Assembly (NCBI RefSeq): GCF_004027225.2
Contig: NC_044282.2
Span: 63,415,725-63,479,724, forward strand
Origin: Strigops habroptila
Lineage: Eukaryota; Chordata; Aves; Psittaciformes; Psittacidae
DNA: 64,000 nucleotides
Reading direction: 5' to 3'
The notes under the pieces are model-generated. The model saw only the letters and a list, made by a program, of their open reading frames with translations, was not told the origin of the DNA and did no database searches. Below, piece after piece: positions 11,775 through 54,800 of the stretch; position 1 is the first letter of the stretch, and each line of letters begins with the position of its first letter. The position numbers and the translations under genes are program-made.

Positions 11775-14083
11775 ATGGCCGGTGGTCGGTGGCTGATGGA
11801 GCCGCGGCGGTTGATGCGAGCCGGGCTGGGGCTCATCGTGCTGGGGCACGGCGGCCTGGCGCTGGGCGCCATCGTGCACGGCTCCGTTCTGCGCCATGTG
11901 GCCGGTACCAGCCGCGCCGTCACTCCCGCGTACGCGGTGGCCAACGTGGTGTCGGTGGTCTCGGGGCTGCTGGTGAGAGCGGCGGGGCCGGGCAGGGCCG
12001 GGCCGGGCTGGGAAGGGGGGAGCCGGCCCCGCGGTAAGCGCGGATCTCTTCCCCGCAGAGCATCGCCGCCGGTATTGTCGCCATCCTGGTGTCGCACAAC
12101 CTGTCCCGGGCAGTGCTGGTGAGTGCGGGGCCGCGGGGGGCAGCAGACGGGGGAGATGAGGCGGGGAGCGGGTGCTCGGCGCGGCCCCAGCGCCCGCTGC
12201 AGCCGCTCCCCTGGACCTTGTCCCCGGCGGCTTCTTCCGCCTCGGCGGCTCAGCCCCGGGAGGGCGGCAGCAGCGAGGGCGGCACGAACGCTTCAGCCGG
12301 GAGGGTGAAGGTGCAGCCGGGGTCAGGCATCCCCCCGTGAGCTGCGTGCTGCTGGTGGGAGCCGGGCTTCTGCTGGGGCTCCTCAGCCAAAGGAAGGGGC
12401 TGCCTGGGGGCTCTGGGCTCACGGGAGCGGCAAAGGATGCGGAAGGTACAAAAGCCTCGTCCAAGGGCAGGGCTGAGCCGTGCTGGAACGTGCAGGAGGT
12501 TGCATGTGCGCTCTCAGCGCAAACGTCTGAGGGGTTCCCAGCACCCTGCTGCACTGCAGAGCGGCTGTGGAGGGCACCCCACAGCTCCCGTGCAGCAGCA
12601 GTGCTGAGCCCTGGCATGTCCCCCAGCTTTGGCCAGCCCCGATCTCACCTGTTCTTTTGCTGCTTGCAGCACTGGGCCCTCCTGAGCGTGTCCCTGCTGA
12701 ACTGCCTCCTGTCCACAGCGTGCAGTGTGGGCCTGGCGGTGGCCATCGCCCTCACCGTTCACAGCCGGGGCATGCACCTTATCACCGGCTGCAACAGCTC
12801 TGCGCTGCCTGCTGACGCCCGTGCAGCCATAGCGACCAATGACTGTCCTTTCAACACCACTCGCATCTATGTGAGTCTGCAGGGCCACCAGGCACCCCTG
12901 CTCCTCCCAGTTCTTCCTGCCTCTGCTTCATCTTTGTTTCTTTCTCTCCCCTCTCTCCTTTCTTCTTCATAGAATCACAGGATGGTTTGGGTTGAAGGGA
13001 CCTTAAAGCTTATCCAGTTCCAACCCCCTGCCGTGGGCAGGGACACCTTCCACTAGACCATGTTGCTTAATGCCCTATCCAGCCCGGCCTGGAACACTGC
13101 TGGGGATGGAGCATTTATCACTTCTTTGAGCAACCTGCGCCAGTGCCTCACCACCCTCACAGTAAAGAACTTCTTCCTTATATCTAACCTGAACTTCCCC
13201 TGTTTAAGTTTGAACCCATTACCTGTTGTCCTATCACTACAGTCCCTGATGAAGAGTCCCTCTCCAGCATCCTTGTAGGCCCCCTTCAGATACTGGAAGG
13301 CTGTTATGAGGTCTCCATGCAGCTTCTCTCTCCAGGCTGAACAGCCCCAACTTTCTCACTGCCTCTCCCATGTGCCCGCCCTTTCTCTGCCACTCTTTCT
13401 GTCTCCCTTTCTTTCTCCCTCTGCCCCCCTCCCTGCACAGCCTCTGCTCAGCTGCATGGGCTAGGCTGGGTGCAGTGGACCACGCAAGCCACCCTGTGGG
13501 ACCTCCAACCCTCTGCTCCGCAGGACACAGCCCTGGCGCTCTGGTTCCCCTCCATGGTGCTGGCAGCCGCAGAAGCTGTGCTGTCTGGCAGGTGCTGTGT
13601 GGTAGCTCTGGTCTTCCGGGGCATTGGGCCCTGTGCACGCAGCTACACCAAAGAGCAGGTATGCACTATCCGTATGGACGGGTCTCCCTCCTCTGCCCCA
13701 TCAGTGCTGCCCTTTTGCTGCATTATGAAGGTGCCGGGTTCTGTTGGGTCTGTGTTCCCATACAAGCAGGCAGTCAGCAATGGGAGGGAGGGAGTGTCAA
13801 GTTTGACCCTCTCCTAGCCAGCCTCGGAGACAGACTGGCATCCCCTCATCTTGGGTAGTTGCAGAGGGACCCTCCTCTTCATCCCTCTGATAACTAAGCC
13901 TGTTCTGTCCTGGCTGTCCTGAGTGAATGCTGTCCCCCAACCTGGCCCAGCCCTTCACACATCCCCTCTTTTTGTTTGGGTTCTTTTTCCTCTCACTAGC
14001 TGGCTGGACCAAGTACAGTGAAGGAGGGGCCCCCACGTGAGATGCAGCAGCTCCTGACAGGGCTGGCTGAGTCTTGTACCTAG
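11775..14083 (+). CDS. KRTCAP3: Keratinocyte-associated protein 3, four-span membrane protein
   Basis: Five coding exons (11775-11972, 12059-12118, 12670-12870, 13524-13658, 14000-14083) join in one frame of 225 residues; the human protein is about 240. The start has a good context (GTGCCATGG). Matching landmarks are [43 protein letters not shown] and [11 protein letters not shown] followed by DTALALW. Hydrophobic stretches near residues 17-37, 52-80, 90-115 and 155-180 fit four transmembrane helices. The loop between spans 3 and 4 has NSS and NTT, possible N-glycosylation sites, so it is probably lumenal or extracellular. The C-terminal tail is shorter than in human. The molecular function is poorly known. 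The gene lies between NRBP1 and IFT172 as in mammals. Confidence 0.93.
12969..13357 (-). repeat. CR1 LINE 3' fragment (-)
   Basis: Opens with CATAGAATCACAGGATGGTT and continues through CTTCTTCCTTATATCTAACC to CTCTCTCCAGGCTGAACAGC, the reverse complement of a CR1 3' tail. It lies in KRTCAP3 intron 3 and is bounded on the right by a CT-rich stretch. Confidence 0.9.
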
Positions 14084-14695
14084 CTGGAGAGGTAAGTGCA
14101 GTGCATAGGCTATGCCTGGGGTGATGGGAGGGCCCCTGAAATGCTTGTTTCCAAGTACATGCTCCAAACACCAGCCAGAGGTGTGATGCCTGGCCATGCA
14201 GCACTCACACACACTCTTTCACTCCCAGGTAGTGCTGCAGGAGTGCTGTGATCCAGTGAGGTGAAGTTGCACCTGCACCGTGCTCCTGCTCCTGGTCTAG
14301 GTGTGGGTAGGGTGGGCTGCAGGGGGTAAGGGGTCTGCCTTCCCCCCCAGCCCCACCACCCCATCTGGGACAGACCCTGCAGGTTCCAGACACAAGCTGC
14401 CCATGGTCACCAGGCAGCCTTTGCCCAGCAGGCGCTGTGCACCTTGGATGCTGTCCCCTTCTGTCCCCAAGCTGCAGGGCCCTTTGGAGCACGCTGAAGG
14501 CTCCATCGGTCTTTTACATGCAGTGATGGTGGCAGGCAGAGGTGCAACAGGCAGGGTCCTGGTGGCCCTGCTGCAGAGCAGGCAGGGTCAGCTTGCTGCA
14601 CCTGTGCTCAGGCAGACCAAGGAATGGAAGATGAAGAATCCCTTTGTTGTGAGCCTCTGTTGTTTCCCTGAGTAAATAAACTTTTATACTGACTG
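14084..14695 (+). other. KRTCAP3: KRTCAP3 3' UTR, probably with one intron
   Basis: A consensus donor (GAGAG then GTAAGTG) stands 8 bases after the stop codon, and a pyrimidine-rich acceptor (TTTCACTCCCAG) ends at 14228, so the 3' UTR is probably split by an intron of 14092-14228. The junction is too close to the stop to trigger nonsense-mediated decay. The poly(A) signal is at 14675. Confidence 0.6.
14675..14680 (+). terminator. KRTCAP3: KRTCAP3 poly(A) signal
   Basis: AATAAA in the context GAGTAAATAAACTTTT. The convergent IFT172 poly(A) signal lies about 300 bases further on, so the two transcripts end tail to tail without overlapping. Confidence 0.8.
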
Positions 14696-14980
14696 CTCTA
14701 AGTTGCTTCCCAGGGGAGATGACTGCTGGGCCTCTGATGGAAGGACAATGCAGCTGGGATGAAAGCCCATCTCCGTGCTCACCCCCCACCCCCGCCAGGC
14801 ACAGGCATGTAGGCAGGTCCCAGTGTGACCATCAGGGCAGAGGGTGCATGTGTAGCATAGCTAGGTTGAGGCTGAGACATGCATGTGTACAGGGTTACGG
14901 CCCTGTGCCCTGGGAGTTATCTGTGTTCCTGGGCTCTGCATCCCTTGACAAACAGGAGCACAGGAGGGTTAAGAGACATG

Positions 14981-14986
14981 TTTATT
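14981..14986 (-). terminator. IFT172: IFT172 poly(A) signal
   Basis: TTTATT on the + strand, AATAAA on the - strand, only about 55 bases after the IFT172 stop codon. This implies a very short 3' UTR of about 75 bases. Confidence 0.75.
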
Positions 14987-15041
14987 GAAGGTGGAAGTGG
15001 AGGGTGCCGAAAAACAGGACTGAAACCTGCCAAGGTCCAGC

Positions 15042-48644
<33,603 letters not shown>

Positions 48645-48657
48645 CGCGCCGAACTCC

Positions 48658-48731
48658 GGGACCGGGACCGGGCCCGGGATCGGGATCGGGATCGGGATCG
48701 GGATCGGGATCGGGATCGGGATCGGGACGGG
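48658..48731 (+). repeat. GGGATC hexanucleotide array, G-quadruplex-prone
   Basis: Eight perfect GGGATC units (48676-48723), preceded by GGGACC-type units from 48658 and followed by GGGACG. This gives about a dozen GGG runs spaced by three bases on the + strand, well above the four needed for a G-quadruplex. It starts about 14 bases upstream of the IFT172 ATG, so it lies in the 5' leader or core promoter of that gene and is C-rich in the sense of IFT172. Confidence 0.9.
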
Positions 48732-48768
48732 TCTGAGCCGCCGTCAGGCCCACCTCGCCCCGCCCCCC

Positions 48769-48782
48769 GTTGCCCCGGCAAC
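48769..48782. promoter_or_regulatory. RFX X-box (GTTGCC-CC-GGCAAC)
   Basis: GTTGCCCCGGCAAC is a perfect inverted repeat of the RFX half-site with a 2-base spacer and matches the X-box consensus at every defined position. It lies 125 bases upstream of the IFT172 start codon. RFX factors (DAF-19 in worms, RFX2/3 in vertebrates) drive IFT genes through such sites close to the promoter, so site and gene agree. Confidence 0.88.
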
Positions 48783-48802
48783 CGCAGCGCCTCCGCCGCT
48801 GC

Positions 48803-48818
48803 TGACGTGCTGACGTCA
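48803..48818. promoter_or_regulatory. CRE palindrome with adjacent half-site
   Basis: A full TGACGTCA at 48811-48818, preceded 8 bases earlier by a TGACGT half-site (48803-48808). Full CREs in CpG-rich promoters are commonly bound by CREB/ATF proteins. The site is nearer the LDLRAP1-like gene (70 bases from its ATG) than IFT172. Confidence 0.75.
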
Positions 48819-48887
48819 GCGCGCCGCCCTCCCTGACCGGGCGTCGCATCGCCCCATTACCGGGTCTGGCTGAGCTCCGGCCCCGGC

Positions 48888-51800
48888 ATGGAGGCGCTGC
48901 GGGCGGCGGGCCGCGCAGTGCTGCGGAGCCCGCGCCTCGCCCGGCACGGCCTGGGGCTCCGCCGGCGGCGCAGTGAGTAAGGGGAGCGGGCGGGGGCCGG
49001 GCTCGCCTGCGGCGCGGACCGGGCGGGGCATCGCTCCGGGCGCGGAGCCCGCACCTCGGTCCGGCCGGGCCCGGGACGCGGCCGCTGTCTGCTGTGGGGA
49101 GCGGTGTGGGGGCCGGGGAACGGGCTGTGGCCGTGCCATGCGCCGCGGGCTGTCGGCGCTGTGGAGCAATTGCGGGGGGGCTGTGCGGCAGGCGGTGGCA
49201 GTCCCTGGGGACAGGCAGTGGGGCAGGCGGTGGCAGTCTCTGGGGACAGGCTGTGGGGCAGCGGGCTGTGGAGCAGGCGGTGGCAGTCTCTGGGGACAGT
49301 CTGTGGGGCAGGCGGTGGCAGTTCTCTGGGGACAGGCTGTGGGGCAGGCGGTGGCAGTGCCTGGAGACAGGCTGTGGGGCAGGCGGTGGCAGTTCTCTGA
49401 GGACAGGCAGTGGGGCAGGCGGTGGCAGTCCCTGGGGACAGGCTGTGGGGCAGCGGGCTGTGGGCAGGCGGTGGCAGTGCCTGGGGACAGGCTGTGGGGC
49501 AGGCGGTGGCGGTCCCTGGGGACAGGCTGTGGGGCAGCAGGCTGTGGGCAGGCGGTGGCAGTTCTCTGGGGACAGGCTGTGGGGCAGGCGGTGGCAGTGC
49601 CTGGGGACAGGCTGTGGGGCAGCGGGCTGTGGGGCAGGCGGTGGCAGTTCTCTGGGGACAGGCTGTGGGGCAGGCGGTGGCAGTGCCTGGGGACAGGCTG
49701 TGGGGCAGGCGGTGGCGGTTCCTGCGGACAGGTTGTGGGGCAGTAGGCTGCTCTTCCTGTTGCGCTCCCCTGGCTGCCCGCCTCTTGCTCCACTTTTGAA
49801 TTGAGGCCACCCGCACGGGTGGGCTGGTGGGACAGGCGGTGCTGGTGGTGCTGGAACACGCTGTGCCTCATGGACACCCTCTGGAGGCCTTGGCTTCCTT
49901 GAAACGCTGTGTTTGGTCCACTGCATCGTGGGCACGTGTGGGGAGTGCAGCAGGCCTGTATTATCCCTCACTGCAGGCTGGCTGCCGTGCTGCCTGTGGC
50001 ACAGCCACATCTGAGGCTGATCCCTCACACCCAGCGGGAAGGCTGTGCTTGGGCTTTCCCAGTCACAGCTGCCCAAAGGCTCTGTTGGAGCAGCAGAGCT
50101 CACTCTGTCAGCCCTGGCACATGTGGGCTGTTCTCAGAGTTTGCAGGGAAACACTGCTTGTGTGCCCTGGCTAGAGGTCCCTGATGCCTGCATGGTACCA
50201 GGCAGGTTCCCTGGCAGTTGTCATCTGTGCAGGAGTATGCTGAGACCACCTAAGGTCTCCTGATTTCCCTGTGGGTTCAGGTTATTCCAGGTATGAGTCA
50301 GAGCCTTCTGCAAGTGTGCCAGTAGTGTTCAGGGAGCTAATCCCAGGAAAGAGATGAAAAATAACCCTGCGAAGTGTTAGTTTAGTGTGAACAGTAGGTA
50401 CCTGGGCAATTCCTAGGGAAGTATAGGAACCTGGTGTTTGCAGCAGAGCATGTAACTTCTGTGCTCCTGTTCCTTCCCTCTGTGAGCTGATCCCCAAGAA
50501 GAGAGAGACTGTGACTCCCTGTGGCTTAGCCCTTCTGCATATGTCCTCTCTTGCCATCCTTGTGCTCTTTGGGATTTGAAGAAAGTAAGTGTGTGCTAAC
50601 ATCTGCTCCAGCTCTCCTTGAAAATTATCACCAGGAAGTGCTTGGCACGAGAATTGTTCCTTTGTGTGAAGCTTTTGCCTTCGATCAGGGTGAACTTTCT
50701 GTTGAAGCCAATGGCTTTGTCTTGTGGGAGCAGAGGTCGAATGGATGCTTCTGCAGTGCTTGTTTTGTGTGTTCTCTGCCAACAGCAGTAGTGTCAGGAT
50801 TGGCATAAGGTCAGGACTGCTTCTCCTACCAGCACATCTGCCATATGGCAGAACATGCTGATGGTGATACGGACTGGTTTCTGAAGGAAGCTGGAGATGC
50901 TGAGGACTGTCCCTAGGGAATCTTTTTTGAGTGAACAGACACTCTTCCAAATTTTTTTTTTTTTTTTTTTTTTGACTACAGCAATGGGGTTTGAAAAGAG
51001 AGGACACAGGCAACAGAAGCCAGTGCCCCTTTAATTCTGTGACCTGCAAAGTAATGCACAGGGGAGCTCTCTTCCCTGTGTGCACTGCAGTTCATACATA
51101 AAATGTGTATTCCTAGAAGCTAATTTGCATCTTTGAAACACCAGTCTGAGCTCTTCCTTAACACAAAAATCTTTGTGGTGCAGTTGCTTCCCGGTCACCT
51201 CAGCTTGGATTGTGAGAGCTGGACAAGGTACCCCTACCCCACAGCCTGCTGCCGCAAGTGATAACTGCCAGAGGGTTTGGCTTTGGCCACACTGGGACGA
51301 CGTGGGGATTTTGATCTGTCCAAGTGTGGCAGCAAATGCTGCTGTTCCTGAGGTGTGCCAGCAGCTTAGGTGGGTGAGATGAATGCAATACAGAGAACAC
51401 CCTGCTTGTAGTGAAATAGATGAGACCCAGGAACACAAGGATTTTGCAGGTGGTAGTGAACGCTGCAACATCTGAAGCCCTATGCAGATATGCAGGAGTT
51501 TACTATCTGTGCTGGCAGAACCTGTACCTGCAGGGTTGGAGGACTAAAGCTTTGAGGGTGAACTGTCCTCTCATTCTATTCCTCTTCCAAGAATGTCACA
51601 GAGCCAGGAGGGTGTCCTGCTGAGTGCAGGTAGCAGTGCTGCTGCTGGGAGCAATGAAGCTGCAACAAAGCGGGGTGGCTCTGCTGGGACTAGCCATGGG
51701 GCTACTGGTACTTGGTTTCTAAGGCATTTTGTCTTCGCAGAGCTTCCTGAGAGCTGGGCTGATATGCAGGAGCCGCTGCTTGAGGGCATGTGCTTCACGC

Positions 51801-54800
51801 TTAAGTATCTTGGCATGACGCTGGTAGAAAAACCCAAAGGAGAAGACATGGCTGCTGCTGCCATCCGCAGGATCGTGGCCACGGTGAGAGATGCCCTGGG
51901 GCCCTGCTGTGCTGTGCTGGAGAGAAGCCGATTCAGAGCCCAGCCCATGGACTTTGGGAAGCATCCATGTCCCAGCTCTGAACCCCAGAGAGGGACTGAG
52001 CTGTTGCCAGGAGGAAGGTGATGTGCAGGAGGCTGGCTGGTCTCTGGCTCTGTGCTGTGAGGGAAGCTGTTTTCCTGCTTCCACACCCGGAACATGGCTA
52101 GGAGCTGAGCTGTGCCTGTCACAGCATGGGGAGGAGGGTGAAGTACTGGGGGAGGTGGGGGCTGTCCTTTCCTATGTGCATGGCAGTAGTGTGGATGGAT
52201 TCCAGGGGCATTCTATGCAGGGCATGCCGGATCTCCAGGCTCTGCTTTCCCATCCCTGCAGCAGGAGCCTTTGCAGCAAGGGTCCAAGTGGATGTCACTC
52301 CATACAGAGTCTGGGGGGATCCTGACAGCAAGAGGGGGTGAAGATCCTTGCCAGATAAGCAGAGGTGTCTGGTGTCTCCCCACTCCCAGGCACGGGCAGG
52401 CGCTCGCAAGTTCCAGAAGGTGATTCTGACAGTGTCTCCGAGAGGCATCTCACTGCAGGATGCAGACACAAAGGAGATGGTTGAGAACATCTCCATCTAC
52501 AGGTGGGCATGGCATGTGGAAGGCTTGGATGTTCCCCAGCAGCCATTGGGGAGTCTGATGGGATCTTGAGCAGCCAGGGAGGGATGGGCCTTGTGTCAGT
52601 GGTACCTTCGAGCTCCTTTGGCTCCCTGAGGCCCGTGCCCTCTCCCTGCTGAGCCCCACAGCACTGCCTGGGGCTGAATGCAGGCAGGGTCCTTGTCTGC
52701 CTTGAGTTCTGGCCTCCAATCATGTCCTTGGAGGCAATCACCCACCTTTCTGTCCTTGTTTTGTCTCAGTGTTTGAGTTCATATATTGGGTTGAACTGGG
52801 CATCAGGGGACTGAGGAGCACACTGGGGCAGCATGGGAGGAAATGCTTGGAGTTGCAGCAATCTCTTTCTAGCTGCAGGTGCCAGGCAGCCCCTGGCCCT
52901 TTCTTGGGGCATGGGCTGCCTGATCATCTGGGGCAGACGAAAGCCTCAGGCTGTCAGCACTGCTTGTTGGTGGGCTGGGAGCAGAGCAGACCTGTGCTAG
53001 GGTCCCTTATTACCCTGAGCAGCTCCCCTCTTCCTGCAGGATCTCCTACTGCACAACAGACAAGCTGCAGAACAAAGTCTTTGCTTATGTTGCCCAGAGC
53101 CAGGAGAGCGGGGCACTGGAGTGCCATGCCTTCCTCTCACCCAAGAAGAAGATTGTAAGCACTTCCCTTCTGTTCTTGGCTCCATGAGGTAAGGGTGGGA
53201 GCAAGGACTTTACTTTTCTCCCTTCAGTGAGAGAAGGTCCTTACCTCTGTGCACCTCAGCTGGAAATGGAGCCAGGGAGCATGTGTGCTCACACTGCAGA
53301 GGCAAGTGGTGAGCAAAAAGAGGTTCTTCTGTCCCAGCTCCTCTGGGATCTCTTCTTGGGGGTGGCTTCCCCCCATGGGTAGACAGCACTGAGCTCTGGC
53401 CTTCTGTGTTCGCTCTGCAGAGAAGGGCAGCGAGGGAGGCCTGGGGACTCACATTTCATTGTAGTGAGGTTGTCTTGGCTTGAGGTCTTGAGGGCCCAGA
53501 TGGAAGCAGACATTCCCTCTCTTTCTTCTACACAGGCTCAGGCTGTGACTCTGACTGTGGCCCAGGCCTTCCAGATGGCACTGGATCTCTGGGAAGCAGC
53601 ACATGCAGGTAGGAGGAATTTCTCAAACACATCTCTCTATCTAACCCCGAGATCAGGGTCTCCAGTGTGGGACCCTGTCCTGGCCTGTGTGGAGGAGAGA
53701 GAGCTCGCTGCCTGGATGCTGAAACACACCAAGCAGGGAGGGTGTTGTCCCTGCTGTTGTGCTCTCTGCCTCTGCCCCACATGGGGAGCCTACCCTGTCT
53801 CTGGCTGGGGTGGGGTTGGGAGCATCCCTGCTATCCGTGCTGAACTCTTCTGCATTGCTGAGCTTTAGCAGAGCTCAGGGCCGTGTGGTACCTGCCCTGA
53901 GCAGTTGATCCTGCACCCTTGTTTGCGCCCTCCCCTGAGCACAGCAGGGGTATCTGTCCCTTGCCTGCAGTCCTGCCTGTACCTCCCTTGCTGGGCCTTC
54001 TTCAGGTTGCAGGCACTAACTCTGCTGCTTTTGCCCTGTCCCAGGCTCTAGGCAGGAACAGCCCCTTCACCCTTCATGTGTCTTGGAGAGCAGTGAGCCC
54101 AGCAGACCAAGTGAGCCAGCCCCCCCGGGGAGCCCTCCCTTCAGACACCAGTTTGGGGTACAGTATGTGCAAGTCTGGCCCATGTCCAGGGCTGTCTCGC
54201 ATTAGAGCAGGGAAAGAATAACCCTTACACAGTTCCCTCCTGGCCGTCCAGGACCCTGTTGATGTCTGCACAGCCTCCCCCACACACGGTGGCCTGACAT
54301 GAAGAAGGGCGCTATGCTCTGTCTGGCTCACAAAGCAGGCACAATTCCTCAGGTGGCCTTTGCTCCAGGAGCTTTCCTGACAGACCCAGCATTGCTGCAG
54401 CCTTCAGCCCTGCTCTGCTGGCACTGTCAAACAGCAAACGGGGATCTGCTCTGCACATGGTGCCATGGCTAGGGGTGAGACACTGTCTCTGAAGCAGAGG
54501 ACCCTTTGGTCATCATCTTGCCAGCCTGGGCTAAGGCTCCGCCCTGCCCATTTGCACTACACCTACTGCATGTCCAGAGCCAGTCAGAGCATTGCCAGTG
54601 TTGCCGGTCTCACTGTGTCCCTGCCCAGGAGCCTCTGGATGCTTGGTCTTTGGCTTCCTGCTTCCAGTGCTAGCCCAGCCTGGCAGTGCTTGGGATCATA
54701 CTTGCTTACAGCCTGGGTGATCCTCTGCCTGGCTCTCCAGCTGCAAGATGTGCTCACCCCACTACTGTCTGGGCAAAGGTGCCCTTTATCTGTGCCATGC

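Larger units (their letters stand above)
48645..48887. promoter_or_regulatory. Bidirectional promoter, IFT172 and LDLRAP1-like gene
   Basis: The 243 bases between the two divergent start codons form the core of a CpG-rich island (about 48300-49150) with no TATA box. Any transcription start for either gene that lacks an upstream non-coding exon must lie here. The interval contains a perfect RFX X-box, a CRE palindrome with an extra half-site, a GC-box-like CCCCGCCCCCC at 48758-48768 and a GGGATC array. That the two genes share control is inference from spacing. Confidence 0.7.

Noticed and set aside
11381-12617. Long antisense frames (238 and 329 residues) over the KRTCAP3 promoter and first exons
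   Set aside because: They lie opposite a verified coding exon and a CpG island and consist of Pro/Arg/Ala-rich low-complexity sequence, as expected from GC-rich DNA with few stop codons.
53609-54157. Direct splicing of adaptor exon 5 (ends 53608) to the acidic exon at 54948
   Set aside because: That junction gives a stop codon in the acidic run. Inserting the exon 54045-54157 restores the frame and has a good acceptor, so it was preferred, although its GTACAG donor is weak.
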